A stretch of 64,000 bases of DNA from Klebsiella pneumoniae (GTDB lineage Bacteria > Pseudomonadota > Gammaproteobacteria > Eutrophobiales > Eutrophobiaceae). The notes beneath the pieces were generated by a model that worked only from the letters and a program-made list of their open reading frames with translations, was not told where the DNA came from and searched no databases. Of the stretch, positions 51,317 to 61,718 are shown piece by piece. The translations under genes were made by a program, and so were the position numbers. Position 1 is the stretch's first letter. Every line of letters starts with the position of its first letter. The stretch spans positions 62,001 through 126,000 of the forward strand of contig CAMDWI010000004.1 in assembly GCA_945878555.1 (NCBI GenBank), written 5' to 3'.

Positions 51317-52327
51317 ATGGCCCGGGTCGGTGCAAAAATGATCTCACCGGATTTCATACAGCAAGTCTGGTACACAAACCACTGGTTATCGAAGTTGCTA
51401 CTGCCGGCCAGTTGGCTGTATGCGGGGGTGATGAAGCTGAGATATATGGCCTATACACTGCGGATCCTGCCCCGGCGCAGTGTGAATGTCCCGGTTATCG
51501 TGGTTGGCAATATTACTGTCGGTGGCACCGGCAAGACACCACTGATTATCTGGCTGTGCCATTTTCTCGCCTCGCAGGGACACAGGCCCGGCGTGATCAG
51601 CCGGGGTTATGGGGGGAGACATTCGGGACGTCCCCAGCAGGTGCGACCCGACAGTCATCCGGCCCAGGTCGGTGATGAACCTGTCCTGATTGCGCAGAGC
51701 ACCGGGTGTCCGGTCGCAATCGCGACAAATCGTTACCAGGCCGCCACAGAGCTGCTCGAACATACCGATTGTGACATACTGCTTTTTGATGATGGTTTGC
51801 AACATCTGTCTATGCATCGCGACCTGGAAATTGCGGTCGTCGATGGCGTCAGACGTTTTGGCAACGGCAAGTGTCTGCCCGCGGGCCCGCTGAGGGAACC
51901 GGTTACCCGACTCGCAACAGTGGATATGGTCGTTGGTAATGGCAGGGCGGGCCGCAATGAGTTTCTGATGCAATATGTCTATGATGACCTGCGCAGTGTC
52001 GACGGGAGGTTCACCACCACGCTGGAAGCCTACAGGGGCACCAGTGTCCATGTCGTCACCGGAATCGGCAACCCCGAGCGCTTTCATTCCTACATCCGCA
52101 GTTGTTCAATCCAGGTCATACGCCATGATTTTCCGGATCATCATGAGTTTGTGGAAAAAGACCTGCTGTTTCATGACGGTCTGCCAGTCATCATGACGGA
52201 AAAAGACGCGGTTAAATGCAGGGAGTTCAGGCTGGATAACTGCTGGTACATACCGATAACAGTTGAGTTGACAGACGCATTCCATCACCGACTGAAACAA
52301 TTATTGAAGGAACTCTTTAATGGATAA
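51317..52327 (+). CDS. lpxK: Tetraacyldisaccharide 4'-kinase
   Basis: LpxK phosphorylates lipid A disaccharide at the 4' position on the inner-membrane surface. The 336-residue protein has an N-terminal hydrophobic helix ([20 protein letters not shown]), then the P-loop [20 protein letters not shown] near residue 60. [10 protein letters not shown] and [20 protein letters not shown] near residue 155 are also typical. The ORF track also offers an overlapping out-of-frame ORF at 51307, which is a shadow. Its stop overlaps the next gene by eight bases. It links this operon to LPS synthesis, with kdsB two genes on. Confidence 0.95.
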   Translation: MARVGAKMISPDFIQQVWYTNHWLSKLLLPASWLYAGVMKLRYMAYTLRILPRRSVNVPVIVVGNITVGGTGKTPLIIWLCHFLASQGHRPGVISRGYGGRHSGRPQQVRPDSHPAQVGDEPVLIAQSTGCPVAIATNRYQAATELLEHTDCDILLFDDGLQHLSMHRDLEIAVVDGVRRFGNGKCLPAGPLREPVTRLATVDMVVGNGRAGRNEFLMQYVYDDLRSVDGRFTTTLEAYRGTSVHVVTGIGNPERFHSYIRSCSIQVIRHDFPDHHEFVEKDLLFHDGLPVIMTEKDAVKCREFRLDNCWYIPITVELTDAFHHRLKQLLKELFNG

Positions 52328-52511
52328 AAAGCTGCTGGAGATACTGGTTTGCCCGGTGACCAAAGGACCATTGATTTATGACAGGAATGCACAGGAGCTG
52401 ATCTCGGTTGCCGCCAGATTGGCCTATCCGGTGCGTGACGACATCCCGGTCATGTTGCAGACAGACGCGCGTGAACTGACCGAGGAAGAATACCAGAAGC
52501 ACAGGAAGTAA
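52320..52511 (+). CDS. ycaR: Trm112/YcaR-family small protein
   Basis: This 63-residue protein sits between lpxK and kdsB, the usual place for YcaR. It opens [20 protein letters not shown] and has [20 protein letters not shown], the family's C-terminal block. E. coli-type members have several cysteines that could bind zinc; here only one remains (in LVCPVT). The zinc ribbon is therefore probably not metal-bound. Function in bacteria is not settled. Confidence 0.92.
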   Translation: MDKKLLEILVCPVTKGPLIYDRNAQELISVAARLAYPVRDDIPVMLQTDARELTEEEYQKHRK

Positions 52512-52513
52512 AG

Positions 52514-53281
52514 ATGCAGAGCGCTTTCAAGGTTATCATCCCGGCACGCTATGCCTCCACCCGTCTACCCGGTAAACCGTTGTTGAAAATCGGGGACAGG
52601 ACACTGCTGGAACACGTGTTCCATATTGCGATCCGCAGTGGTGCCGACGAGGTCATCGTTGCGACCGATGATGTACGCATCCAGGAACACGCCCGTGGTT
52701 TCGGGGCGACGGTGGTGATGACATCTCCCGACCACCCGTCGGGCACTGACCGGATCAATGAGGCGCTGTCAATTCTTGGCAGTGACAAGGAGCAGATAAT
52801 TGTGAACCTGCAGGGTGATGAATATGGTCTGCAGCCCGAATTAATCGGGGAGGTGGCACAGGGTCTGTTTCTCAATCCCGACAAACAGATGGCAACCTTG
52901 TGTGAGCGTATCAGCGACTGGAAGACCTGGCTGGATCCGAATGCTGTCAAGGTTGTCATGGATACAAAAAATACAGCGTTATATTTCAGTCGCTCTCCAT
53001 TACCCTGGGGCAAGAGCGATACGGGGCAACAGTCAACGCCATTTTCGATGGTCGCCTACAAGCATATCGGGATCTATGCCTATCGGGCTGATTTTCTGCA
53101 GACTTATGCGGCATTACCCCGCGCCCGACTGGAGCAGCAGGAGTCACTGGAACAGTTGCGTGCGCTTTATTATGGATACAGGATCCATGTCCAGGAAGTG
53201 CCTCACAAGGCGGGTATAGAGATCAATACGGAGGAAGACTTGTCCCGGGCGAGGGCCGCTGTCCCTGCCGGTGGTACCTGA
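52514..53281 (+). CDS. kdsB: 3-deoxy-manno-octulosonate cytidylyltransferase
   Basis: KdsB activates Kdo with CTP to make CMP-Kdo for the LPS inner core. The 255-residue protein begins with the nucleotide-binding FKVIIPARYASTRLPGKPLL, then HPSGTDRINEAL and PNAVKVVMDTKNTALYFSRS. The segment that commonly reads VQGDEP followed by a hydrophobic pair here reads LQGDEYGLQPELI, a local change near the metal and sugar site. HIGIYAYRADFLQTY and the EQLRALYYGYRI end are typical. It ends the comEC-kdsB run and converges with infA. Confidence 0.94.
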   Translation: MQSAFKVIIPARYASTRLPGKPLLKIGDRTLLEHVFHIAIRSGADEVIVATDDVRIQEHARGFGATVVMTSPDHPSGTDRINEALSILGSDKEQIIVNLQGDEYGLQPELIGEVAQGLFLNPDKQMATLCERISDWKTWLDPNAVKVVMDTKNTALYFSRSPLPWGKSDTGQQSTPFSMVAYKHIGIYAYRADFLQTYAALPRARLEQQESLEQLRALYYGYRIHVQEVPHKAGIEINTEEDLSRARAAVPAGGT

Positions 53282-53290
53282 AGGCGCCTG

Positions 53291-53509
53291 TTAGCGGGCG
53301 CGATAGATGATTCTGCCCTTGGTCAGGTCGTAAGGTGTCATTTCGATGGTAACCTTGTCACCGGTCAGGATACGGATATAGTTCTTGCGCATCTTGCCTG
53401 AAATGTGTGCTGTTACGACATGTCCATTATCGAGTTCAACACGAAACATCGTATTCGGGAGGGTTTCAACTATCGTCCCTTCCATTTCAATCTGGTCTTC
53501 TTTAGCCAT
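53291..53509 (-). CDS. infA: Translation initiation factor IF-1
   Basis: This 72-residue S1/OB-fold protein binds the ribosomal A site during initiation. It reads [20 protein letters not shown] at the start and [13 protein letters not shown] at the end, close to the universal bacterial IF-1. The ORF track starts 25 codons upstream; the ATG at 53509, preceded by GAGGAA, is the right start. It follows bpt and aat on the same strand, the usual neighbourhood in pseudomonads. Confidence 0.97.
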   Translation of the reverse strand: MAKEDQIEMEGTIVETLPNTMFRVELDNGHVVTAHISGKMRKNYIRILTGDKVTIEMTPYDLTKGRIIYRAR

Positions 53510-53567
53510 ACTTTCCTCATTAGATGAAAAGACAAATTCTGCCTGATTTTGCTCAACCTGGCAAAGA

Positions 53568-54293
53568 TCATTCGTCCAGCCCACCAGTATACCAGTTGTG
53601 CCAGTTATTGTTCAGATAGACTTGTTGTGGTTGATATTCAGACTTGTAATTCATCCTCTCACACTGTTTTATCCAGTAACCCAGATACAACCATTTATAA
53701 CCGTTCAGACGGACCTGTTCGAGTTGATAAAGTATGGCAAACCTGCCGGGACTGCGGCGTGCCTGTTCCGGATCATAAAAGGTATACACCGCTGACAGTC
53801 CGTCATCGAGTATATCGGTCACTGCAACAGCAACGAGCTTGCCGGCGGCACGCATCTCGAAAAACACAGTTTCAGCCCACGGGGCCGTGAGAAACTCCAT
53901 GTAAGTCTCCGGCGTAGGATTGTCCATTCCACCGTCCGGGTGTCGTAGTGCCAGATATTTACTATACAGATCAAAATGTTCATCACTGTACAGCGGAGGC
54001 AAGACCCGGACTTCCATGTCACGGTTTGCTTTCCATGTACGTCGCTGCATACGGCTCGGTCTGAATTCCTCACCCGATATCCTGACTGAAATGCAGGCGC
54101 TACATCCATTGCAGTGGGGTATGTACAGATGCATCCCGCTGCGACGGAAACCACTGTTGGCAAGTGCGGAATACAACTGACGGTTCTTGGGGAAGTCCGG
54201 ATCGGCAAACAGTGTGACCGCCTCGCGGTCCTCCAGATAATTACACCGGTGTGGTGGTGTGGCGTAAAATCCCAGTCTGATCTCACGGCTCAT
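53568..54293 (-). CDS. bpt: Aspartate/glutamate leucyltransferase (Bpt), N-degron pathway
   Basis: This arginyltransferase-fold enzyme adds leucine from Leu-tRNA to proteins with N-terminal Asp or Glu, marking them for ClpS-ClpAP. The 241-residue protein starts [20 protein letters not shown]. The N-terminal domain has the conserved [12 protein letters not shown] cysteines, which in the family may bind metal or a cofactor. The C-terminal GNAT-like part shows [20 protein letters not shown] and [16 protein letters not shown] use ATG 54293, overlapping the aat stop by four bases; the track start at 54317 is inside aat. Confidence 0.95.
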   Translation of the reverse strand: MSREIRLGFYATPPHRCNYLEDREAVTLFADPDFPKNRQLYSALANSGFRRSGMHLYIPHCNGCSACISVRISGEEFRPSRMQRRTWKANRDMEVRVLPPLYSDEHFDLYSKYLALRHPDGGMDNPTPETYMEFLTAPWAETVFFEMRAAGKLVAVAVTDILDDGLSAVYTFYDPEQARRSPGRFAILYQLEQVRLNGYKWLYLGYWIKQCERMNYKSEYQPQQVYLNNNWHNWYTGGLDE

Positions 54294-55027
54294 GACCATA
54301 CACTCTCGGCCGGCCACACCGTAAGACCCGGTTCATAACAATAGTGGGCGAGCAAACCAGTAAACTGATCACGCGGTATCAGGGTGGCACCGAGACTGGC
54401 CAGATGGCTGGAATGGACCTGGCAATCGATCAACGGAAAATCGGCCAGCTCCAGCTGTCTCGCCAGATGGACCAGACAAACCTTGGAGGCATTGGCCATT
54501 CGGCTGAACATGGATTCGCCAAAATAGATTCTGCCGGCCACCACACCATACAGGCCTCCGACCAGGTCATCGCCGTACCAGCATTCGACTGAAACGGCAT
54601 GACCCTGCTGATGCAATCCGGTATAGGCCAGGATCATCTCCTCTGATAGCCATGTACCTCGTCCGTCAGCCCGTGGTTCGGCACATGAACGGATAACCCG
54701 ATCAAATGCCTGATTGAAGCTTACCCTGAACTGCTGGCGCCGCAGCAGCTTGTGCAGGCTGGACGCTATGTGGATTTCTGCGGGTCGCAGCACACAGCGC
54801 GGATCCGGAGACCACCACAATACCGGCTGCCCCGGGTTAAACCACGGGAAAATCCCTCTACGATAGGCATCCAGTATCCGGGCAGGGTGCAGATCGCCAC
54901 CGATGGCCAGCAGTCCGTCCGGTTCGCACAGAGCCGATCGAACGTCGGGAAAGTCATCGGCAAAAATCCTGTCTGCGATCCAGAAGATCCGTTGTTCACC
55001 CGCTGTGTGTGTTGTCGTCTGAATCAC
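54290..55027 (-). CDS. aat: Leucyl/phenylalanyl-tRNA-protein transferase
   Basis: Aat adds Leu or Phe to proteins with N-terminal Lys or Arg, the second branch of the bacterial N-degron pathway. The 245-residue protein has FPDVRSALCEPDGLLAIGGD and the strong AYRRGIFPWFNPGQPVLWWS. PDPRCVLRPAEIHIASSLHK and FGESMFSRMANASKVCLVHL are also typical. It overlaps bpt downstream and the COG3146 gene upstream by four bases each, so all three are translated as one coupled unit. Neither clpA nor clpS is in the window. Confidence 0.97.
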   Translation of the reverse strand: MIQTTTHTAGEQRIFWIADRIFADDFPDVRSALCEPDGLLAIGGDLHPARILDAYRRGIFPWFNPGQPVLWWSPDPRCVLRPAEIHIASSLHKLLRRQQFRVSFNQAFDRVIRSCAEPRADGRGTWLSEEMILAYTGLHQQGHAVSVECWYGDDLVGGLYGVVAGRIYFGESMFSRMANASKVCLVHLARQLELADFPLIDCQVHSSHLASLGATLIPRDQFTGLLAHYCYEPGLTVWPAESVWS

Positions 55028-56187
55028 GCCGGTTCATCTACGGTGGTCTGGCGGAAAGGCAATTGCTGACGCAAACTGTCAATATACCGGTTCATCTCAG
55101 CAGTTTCACGGACCAGATAATCCTCTATTGCCCGCCTGAATCCGGCATGCCGTATCCAGTGCCAGGAGATGCCCGTTACCGGTTCAAACCCGCGTGCCAG
55201 TTTGTGTTCACCTTGCACACCCGCATCCACATGTTGTAAGCGGTGCCGGATTGCATAGTCTATGGTCTGGTAATAACACAACTCAAAGTGCAGAAATGGA
55301 TACTGTTCTGCACAACCCCAGTGCCGTCCAAACAGTGTGTCGGTGCCGAGCATGGCAAATGCACCGGCGACATAGTCGTTCCCTCGTCGCGCCAGTATGA
55401 GCAGCGTACTGGCAGGTAATCGTTTTCCCAGCATACGGAAAAAATCCAGCGTCAGTCGCGGATTGCCCCAGCGCCGCAGGAATGTCGAACAATAAAACTG
55501 ATAATAGGTTTGCCACTGAGATTCGCTGATCTGATCACCGGTCAATACTTCGATATCAATCCCGTGTTCGGCAACCAGCCGTCGTTCACGCCTGATTTGT
55601 TTACGTTTTTTGGACGTGAGAGTATCCAGAAAGTCGTCAAAATCGCGATAGCCCTTATTATGCCAGTGAAACTGGCAAGTCAGCCGAGGCATGAACCCTG
55701 CCTGCCGGAAAGCAGACTGATCCGGTCCGGCGGTAAACAAACAATGACTGGAGGACAGGCCGCCTGTGTCGGTCATTTGAACCAGTTGCCTGGCAAGACC
55801 CGCACGAATCTTGTCTGCCTCAGTATGGTTTTCAATCACAAGCAAGCGCGGACCAATGACCGGTGCAAACGGGATGGCAGAGACCAGTTTGGGATAATAT
55901 CTGCCGCCGGCCTGTTCATAGGCATCGGCCCAGGCCCAGTCAAACACGAATTCGCCGTGAGAGTTACTGCGCTGATACAAGGGCATCGCACCCACCAGAC
56001 TTTCTCCCGAATAGATAGCAAGATGCTGTGGTGTCCAGCCGTGTCCGGTCAGACAACCTTCCTGTTCCAGACCATACAGATATTCGTGACTCAAAAACGG
56101 GTTGTTACCCGCCGTCAGCCGGTTCCAGCTGTCGGAGGTCAGACCACCCAGACCTGGCAATACCCTGGAGGTGAAATCACCTGACAA
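55024..56187 (-). CDS. COG3146/DUF482 GNAT-like (FemAB-type) protein
   Basis: This 387-residue protein matches the uncharacterised COG3146 family, which has a peptidyltransferase-like GNAT fold. Markers are NPFLSHEYLYGLEQEGCLTG near residue 28, FVFDWAWADAYEQAGGRYYP near residue 80, LTSKKRKQIRRERR near residue 190 and GRHWGCAEQYPFLHFELCYY near residue 290. The end reads FEPVTGISWHWIRHAGFRRA. It has no signal peptide. Proteins of this fold transfer aminoacyl or acyl groups. Coupling to aat and bpt, which use aminoacyl-tRNA, makes an aminoacyl-tRNA-related role possible but unproven. Confidence 0.9.
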   Translation of the reverse strand: MSGDFTSRVLPGLGGLTSDSWNRLTAGNNPFLSHEYLYGLEQEGCLTGHGWTPQHLAIYSGESLVGAMPLYQRSNSHGEFVFDWAWADAYEQAGGRYYPKLVSAIPFAPVIGPRLLVIENHTEADKIRAGLARQLVQMTDTGGLSSSHCLFTAGPDQSAFRQAGFMPRLTCQFHWHNKGYRDFDDFLDTLTSKKRKQIRRERRLVAEHGIDIEVLTGDQISESQWQTYYQFYCSTFLRRWGNPRLTLDFFRMLGKRLPASTLLILARRGNDYVAGAFAMLGTDTLFGRHWGCAEQYPFLHFELCYYQTIDYAIRHRLQHVDAGVQGEHKLARGFEPVTGISWHWIRHAGFRRAIEDYLVRETAEMNRYIDSLRQQLPFRQTTVDEPA

Positions 56188-56249
56188 CTCAGTTGTCCAG
56201 ACAGCAAGCGGACAGATGACGAGAGGATATCACCCGGCCGTCATCCGGA

Positions 56250-56810
56250 TTACCGGGGCTGAACACTGATTTCTTTTCCAATAGCCGTGGTCATCGAACG
56301 TTTGGATCCGGCAAGCGAGAAGCCGGTTTCGCGATAATCACCCTGTTCCAGCCGGAAGCGAAAGGTAATAGTGTTGCCATTCATGATTTGTAATAGCAGA
56401 TCGGAGCGGATCTGCTGGCTCTCAATGTGACCCGTTACAAACTCGGGGTGGAGTACCGTGCCGCTACAGGGACTTGCGTCATACGAACGGTTGTCCGGTT
56501 TACCCTGATCTATCTGATAGGTCGGGCAGGTGCCCTCATGCAGCTTCATCAGGCCTTCAGGCAGGTTCAACCGAATGCGGATGGCGGCATCACCGTCCTT
56601 GTAGAACTCCAGAGCATAACCTGCCTCATTTTCAGTATGTGCAACCAGACCTTTTGCGCCGGATTGTGAGATGGAACGCTGGTTGACCCGCCATTGCGCA
56701 CCGGCATTCAATGGCAACAGACAGACGATTAATGCCAGAATCAGCTGTGCGGGCGTGCAATCCGGCCGGTAGAATCCGGCACGGAGTCTATTTGGAATCT
56801 TCTGTGCCAC
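56250..56810 (-). CDS. Hypothetical secreted protein
   Basis: I do not recognise this protein. The ORF track frame extends far back into the DUF1820 gene. A GTG at 56810 gives about 186 residues with a plausible signal peptide: a basic start, then LILALIVCLLPLNAGAQ with cleavage after AGA. The mature part is beta-rich (ALEFYKDGDAAIRIRLNLP, LLLQIMNGNTITFRFRLEQ) and has two cysteines that could form a disulfide. It overlaps the upstream DUF1820 gene by 23 bases and no ribosome site is clear, so the start is uncertain. A periplasmic location is inferred. Confidence 0.6.
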   Translation of the reverse strand: MAQKIPNRLRAGFYRPDCTPAQLILALIVCLLPLNAGAQWRVNQRSISQSGAKGLVAHTENEAGYALEFYKDGDAAIRIRLNLPEGLMKLHEGTCPTYQIDQGKPDNRSYDASPCSGTVLHPEFVTGHIESQQIRSDLLLQIMNGNTITFRFRLEQGDYRETGFSLAGSKRSMTTAIGKEISVQPR

Positions 56811-57126
56811 CAGGGGTATAAAACGGAAATGGCATGACTTTCCCGGCCCGTGAGCCTGCGTCGGTGACCTTGGACGGGCCCTGTTTATCCACCTCATCGA
56901 TACGTATGATCGAATGCAGCGGGATATAGGTACGGGTGACATTGTTGAACTCAGACTTCAGCGTCTCCTCGGAGGGATCTACAACGACGGTCGATTTTTC
57001 GCCAAAAACCAGCTTCTCGACCTCGATAAAACTGTACATATCCCCCTGATGGACATTCCGGGCATAAATCTCGTAGACCTTGCCCTGGTTAAAAAAGATA
57101 ATCTTGTAAATTGGTTTTCTGGACAT
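56788..57126 (-). CDS. DUF1820 protein
   Basis: This 112-residue cytoplasmic protein belongs to the DUF1820 family of gammaproteobacteria. It opens MSRKPIYKIIFFNQGKVYEI and has GDMYSFIEVEKLVFGEKSTV and FNNVTRTYIPLHSIIRIDEV. Function is unknown; the small beta-rich fold looks like a ligand- or RNA-binding module, but that is a guess. The track starts at 57144; ATG 57126 fits the family start. It is divergent from ftsK across a 200-base gap in which I see no further gene. Confidence 0.88.
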   Translation of the reverse strand: MSRKPIYKIIFFNQGKVYEIYARNVHQGDMYSFIEVEKLVFGEKSTVVVDPSEETLKSEFNNVTRTYIPLHSIIRIDEVDKQGPSKVTDAGSRAGKVMPFPFYTPGGTEDSK

Positions 57127-57325
57127 ATGCGATGATACTTGCAAAAAAGTGACCTGATTCTAGCATAACCAACCCTTGGGATTTGGACTAATTCACCCGG
57201 AAAAATATATCGTATTCTGTCGACGGCGATGTACGGTTCTGGCTGAAATTTCAAGCGATACATGCTACAGTTCTTCTTTATTAAACATAATCATATGTTA
57301 TTTTTCAACCAATCAGGATTAACTT

Positions 57326-59641
57326 GTGGGACAAGCATCGAAGAAACAACTGCGTGCCGGGGCAGCTACGGTACAGGTGATTCGAAACGTCAAGGAAATC
57401 AGTTTTATCGTCCTGGCATTGCTTGCCATTTATCTGGCGCTGGCTCTGTTCAGCTTTCATCCGCAGGATCCGGGCTGGTCACAGGCCGTCAGTACCGAGC
57501 AAATCCATAACCGCGGTGGTGTCGTCGGTGCCTGGCTCGCCGATTTCCTGTTGAACCTGTTTGGCTATTTCGGTTATCTGTTCCCAATCCTGTTTGTCTA
57601 TGATGGCTGGCGTGTATTTGAAACCCGACGACAGGAAGAACCGTTAAATCATTTCCTGCTGGGTGCGCGCCTTTCCGGTTTCCTGATGACATTAATCAGT
57701 AGTTGTGGCCTGTTGCGCCTGCATTTCCGTGAAGGGGCAGGGGTACCGGACCAGATCCCCGGTGCGGGTGGCATCTTCGGTGATGGCATCGGTATGTTTT
57801 TCCTGAACAGCTTCGGTCCACTGGGCAGCACGCTGTTTATGCTGGCTATCTTCCTGATAGGTCTGACCCTGTATACCGGCCTCTCGTGGTTATGGGTAAT
57901 GGATCAGCTGGGGCACCAGGTACTGAAATTCAGTGAGTGGTTTGCCGAATACCTGCACGATACCCGCGAAAAGACCGAGGGAAAACGCGTTAAAAAGGAA
58001 CGCGAGGTCGTCATCAAGGAAGAGATTGAAAAGGTCGAAAACCGGCCGCCACCCCGTATCGAACCGATCATTTCCGAATTGCCCCGGGGTGAACGTGCCG
58101 AACGTGAGAAACAGGAACACCTGTTTGCACCGCCGGCCGATTCCTTCCTGCCGCCACTGAACCTGCTGGACGGACCACAACCTGCAAAAAATCGAATGTC
58201 CAATGAATCGCTACAGGCCATGTCGCGTCAGGTCGAACTGAAACTGAAAGACTTCGGTGTCAGTGTGCGCGTGGTGGCAGTCAATCCGGGACCGGTCATT
58301 ACCCGTTATGAACTGGATCCGGCACCGGGGGTGAAGGGCAGCCAGATCAGCAACCTGTCGAAGGACCTGGCGCGCTCACTGTCTGTGATCAGTGTCCGTG
58401 TGGTGGATGTGATACCGGGCAAGTCAGTCGTTGGCCTGGAAATCCCGAATGAATATCGCGAACTGGTCACGTTGGGTGAGATCCTGAATTCAAGTGAATA
58501 TGAACGGACAGAGTCCCCACTCTGTCTGGCGCTCGGCAAGGACATCAGTGGTAACCCTGTAGTTACTGAGCTGAACAAAATGCCCCACCTGCTGGTCGCC
58601 GGCACGACCGGTTCCGGTAAATCGGTCGCATTGAATGCGATGATCCTGAGCTTGCTTTACAAGGCTACTGCCCGCGATGTGCGCATGATCATGATAGACC
58701 CGAAGATGCTGGAATTGTCTGTCTATGAAGGTATCCCGCATCTATTGACTCCGGTTGTGACCGATATGAAAGAGGCGGCCAATGCACTACGCTGGTGTGT
58801 GGCCGAAATGGAACGGCGTTACAAGTTGATGGCCTCACTCGGTGTCCGCAACATCGGCGGTTATAACCGCAAGGTCAAGGAGGCCGCTGAACGCAAAAAG
58901 CCGCTCCCGGATCCGACCTACAAGCCCGTCGGCCCGGACGATCCGCAGCGTATGCTGGAGGAGGCGCCCTACATCGTAGTTATCATCGACGAACTCGCCG
59001 ACATGATGATGACCGTTGGCAAGAAGGTCGAGGAATTGATAGCCCGACTGGCACAGAAGGCCCGTGCATCCGGTATACACCTGATTGTGGCCACCCAGCG
59101 GCCTTCTGTTGATGTCATCACGGGTCTGATCAAGGCCAATATCCCGAGTCGCATCGCATTCCAGGTATCGTCAAAGATAGACTCACGCACAATTCTGGAT
59201 CAGATGGGTGCTGAAAGCCTGTTAGGTCATGGTGATATGTTGTATCTGCCTCCCGGTTCCGGCATGCCGATACGTATCCACGGCGCGTTTGTGGATGACC
59301 ATGAGGTCCACAAGGTCGTGGAAAATATCAAGGCACGTGGTGCACCGGATTATCTTGAGGAGATCACCAAGGGACCGGGCGAGGGTGGAGCCGAGATGAT
59401 ACCGGGTGTCGAGTCAGGCGGAGGCGGTGGTGATGAATCAGACCCGCTGTATGATGAGGCAGTCAGGATCGTGACCGAATCACGCAAGGCCTCCATCTCC
59501 TATATCCAGCGAAGACTGAAGGTCGGTTATAACCGTGCCGCGCGAATGGTTGAGGAGATGGAGAAAAGCGGCCTCGTAGGGCCACTCGAATCAAATGGCA
59601 GCCGCGAAGTGCTGGCTGGTCCTCCCCCCTCAATTGACTAG
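57326..59641 (+). CDS. ftsK: DNA translocase FtsK
   Basis: FtsK pumps chromosome ends through the closing septum and triggers dimer resolution at dif. The 771-residue protein starts at GTG with AGGA eight bases before. It has four N-terminal membrane helices (about 25-200), a short linker (about 205-290) rich in charged residues, and the motor: alpha domain, then Walker [18 protein letters not shown] near residue 430 and Walker [15 protein letters not shown]. The C-terminal gamma winged helix, which reads KOPS sites, includes [20 protein letters not shown]. The linker is shorter than in E. coli (1329 residues). Confidence 0.97.
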   Translation: MGQASKKQLRAGAATVQVIRNVKEISFIVLALLAIYLALALFSFHPQDPGWSQAVSTEQIHNRGGVVGAWLADFLLNLFGYFGYLFPILFVYDGWRVFETRRQEEPLNHFLLGARLSGFLMTLISSCGLLRLHFREGAGVPDQIPGAGGIFGDGIGMFFLNSFGPLGSTLFMLAIFLIGLTLYTGLSWLWVMDQLGHQVLKFSEWFAEYLHDTREKTEGKRVKKEREVVIKEEIEKVENRPPPRIEPIISELPRGERAEREKQEHLFAPPADSFLPPLNLLDGPQPAKNRMSNESLQAMSRQVELKLKDFGVSVRVVAVNPGPVITRYELDPAPGVKGSQISNLSKDLARSLSVISVRVVDVIPGKSVVGLEIPNEYRELVTLGEILNSSEYERTESPLCLALGKDISGNPVVTELNKMPHLLVAGTTGSGKSVALNAMILSLLYKATARDVRMIMIDPKMLELSVYEGIPHLLTPVVTDMKEAANALRWCVAEMERRYKLMASLGVRNIGGYNRKVKEAAERKKPLPDPTYKPVGPDDPQRMLEEAPYIVVIIDELADMMMTVGKKVEELIARLAQKARASGIHLIVATQRPSVDVITGLIKANIPSRIAFQVSSKIDSRTILDQMGAESLLGHGDMLYLPPGSGMPIRIHGAFVDDHEVHKVVENIKARGAPDYLEEITKGPGEGGAEMIPGVESGGGGGDESDPLYDEAVRIVTESRKASISYIQRRLKVGYNRAARMVEEMEKSGLVGPLESNGSREVLAGPPPSID

Positions 59642-59656
59642 GCACAGCCATTAATC

Positions 59657-60310
59657 ATGAAGATCATCTGCACGCTGTTATTAGCCTTGTTTTTGCCCAT
59701 GCTGTCCGCCACAGCACAGGACATACCCACAGCAACGGCGGCGACCACGTCTGTGGATAACCGGCTGAAACAGTTCCTTGCCGACCTTGAGACCTTCAAC
59801 GCCGATTTTGAACAAACGTTGTTTAATGAATTCGATGAGGTGCTGGAAAGCTCGGCTGGCCAGGTCACGCTGATGCGACCGGGCAAATTCTACTGGGCCT
59901 ATACACAGCCTTATACCCAGTTTCTGATCAGTGATGGCAAGGACCTGTGGATCTACGATCAGGACCTTGAACAGGTGACGGTTTCCTCCATCAGTAATTC
60001 CATTGAAAAGTCCCCGGCGTCGGTACTGGCAGGGGATACCGACCTGAACGATGACTATATCATCACCGATCTCGGCACACTGGACGGGGCCGACTGGGTC
60101 GAACTGGCCTCGGCCGACCCGGAGTCACAATACAATTCCATCCGCATCGGCTTTAACGGCAATGACCTGGCCGGCATGATCCTGTTTGATAATCTCGGGC
60201 AGACCACACGTATCATCTTCAGTAACGGCAAGCGCAACACCACAGTCGACAATGCCTTGTTTGATTTCAAGCCTCCCGCAGGTATCGACATAATCGATAA
60301 CCGGGAATGA
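59657..60310 (+). CDS. lolA: Outer-membrane lipoprotein carrier protein LolA
   Basis: This periplasmic chaperone ferries lipoproteins from the Lol permease to LolB. The 217-residue precursor has a signal peptide [20 protein letters not shown]. The mature part shows the LolA pattern [20 protein letters not shown], then [20 protein letters not shown] and [14 protein letters not shown]. The order ftsK-lolA-rarA-serS is typical of gammaproteobacteria. Its partners lolC/F and lolD are in this window. Confidence 0.95.
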   Translation: MKIICTLLLALFLPMLSATAQDIPTATAATTSVDNRLKQFLADLETFNADFEQTLFNEFDEVLESSAGQVTLMRPGKFYWAYTQPYTQFLISDGKDLWIYDQDLEQVTVSSISNSIEKSPASVLAGDTDLNDDYIITDLGTLDGADWVELASADPESQYNSIRIGFNGNDLAGMILFDNLGQTTRIIFSNGKRNTTVDNALFDFKPPAGIDIIDNRE

Positions 60311-60341
60311 CAGCACAAGACCCTCATCAGGCCAGGCTGGC

Positions 60342-61652
60342 ATGACCCCGGGCAGGGAATATCGCCCGCTGGCTGATCGCATGCGTCCGGTCACGCTGGA
60401 TCAGTACACTGGCCAGGCGCATATTCTTGGCAAGGACAAACCGTTACGTAAGGCGATCGAGTCCGGCCATTTACATTCAATGGTGTTCTGGGGTCCACCC
60501 GGCACCGGCAAGACCACCCTGGCAAAAATTATCGCAGCCTCCTGTCAGGCACAGTTTCTGACGATCTCCGCCGTGCTTGGTGGTGTAAAGGAGATCCGCC
60601 AGGCTATCGACTCGGCCAGGGTTTACCGTGAGCAATCCGGACGTGAAACTGTGTTATTTGTCGACGAGGTACACCGTTTCAACAAGTCCCAGCAGGATTC
60701 CTTCCTGCCACACGTCGAGGATGGCACGATTACCTTTATCGGCGCGACCACCGAGAACCCCTCGTTTGAACTGAATAATGCGTTGTTATCAAGATTACGC
60801 GTCTATGTGTTGCGGTCTCTCGGTACTGAAGAGATCATCGGCGTATTACAAGGCGCATTAACGGACACGGCACGTGGCCTCGGTAGCCTGTCAATGACCG
60901 CCGATCCAGCCGCCCTGGATCAACTGGCCGCCTATGCAGACGGTGATGCACGCAAGGCATTAAACATGCTGGAGATCGCCTCGGACCTCGCCGATGATCG
61001 AAGGATTACACCCACCCTGCTTGAGCAGGTACTCGGGGGTGGCGGTCTGCGTCGTTTCGACAAGGGAGGGGAGGCGTTTTATGATCAGATCTCGGCACTG
61101 CATAAATCGGTCAGGGGTTCAGCACCGGATGCGGCCTTATACTGGTTTGTGCGCATGATAGACGGTGGTTGTGATCCGCTCTATATCGCCCGCCGCGTTG
61201 TACGTATGGCCTCGGAAGACATCGGTAATGCCGATCCGAGGGGGATCCGACTGGCGTTGGATGCCTGGGAGACCCAGGAACGGCTCGGTTCACCTGAAGG
61301 CGAACTGGCCATCGCCCAGGCGATTCTGTTTCTCGCCTGTGCCCCGAAGAGTAACGCGGTCTATATGGCCTACAACGAGGCGATGGCCGAGGTGAAAACA
61401 CAAGGGTCACTGGAAGTGCCGTTGCATCTGCGCAATGCACCGACCCGGTTGATGAAGAATCTCGATTACGGCAAGCAGTATCGTTATGCACATGACGAAC
61501 CCGATGCGTACGCTGCCGGGGTCAATTATTTCCCGGACGCTATGCCACCTCGCCAGTATTACCGGCCGGTTAATCGTGGACTGGAACAGTCAATTGCCGA
61601 GAAACTGGAACGGTTGCGGCAGCTGGATAAACAGGTTAAAAAAGATGTCTGA
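60342..61652 (+). CDS. rarA: Replication-associated recombination protein A (MgsA/WRNIP1 family AAA+)
   Basis: RarA is a clamp-loader-like AAA+ ATPase that acts at stalled replication forks. The 436-residue protein has [20 protein letters not shown] at the start, Walker [18 protein letters not shown] near residue 50, and Walker [21 protein letters not shown]. The sensor segment [20 protein letters not shown] and the C-terminal tetramer domain with [20 protein letters not shown] are also present. It follows lolA by 31 bases. Confidence 0.96.
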   Translation: MTPGREYRPLADRMRPVTLDQYTGQAHILGKDKPLRKAIESGHLHSMVFWGPPGTGKTTLAKIIAASCQAQFLTISAVLGGVKEIRQAIDSARVYREQSGRETVLFVDEVHRFNKSQQDSFLPHVEDGTITFIGATTENPSFELNNALLSRLRVYVLRSLGTEEIIGVLQGALTDTARGLGSLSMTADPAALDQLAAYADGDARKALNMLEIASDLADDRRITPTLLEQVLGGGGLRRFDKGGEAFYDQISALHKSVRGSAPDAALYWFVRMIDGGCDPLYIARRVVRMASEDIGNADPRGIRLALDAWETQERLGSPEGELAIAQAILFLACAPKSNAVYMAYNEAMAEVKTQGSLEVPLHLRNAPTRLMKNLDYGKQYRYAHDEPDAYAAGVNYFPDAMPPRQYYRPVNRGLEQSIAEKLERLRQLDKQVKKDV

Positions 61653-61718
61653 TGTGTGGCAATCGGCCTGAAACCTGGACCATGCATCGAATAATCAGGT
61701 GATACGGGGTTAACAAAC

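Noticed and set aside
51398-52087. Minus-strand ORF of 229 residues inside lpxK
   Set aside because: It is a shadow of the conserved lpxK frame.
55510-56184. Plus-strand ORF of 224 residues inside the COG3146 gene
   Set aside because: It is a shadow ORF opposite a conserved coding frame with good operon overlaps.
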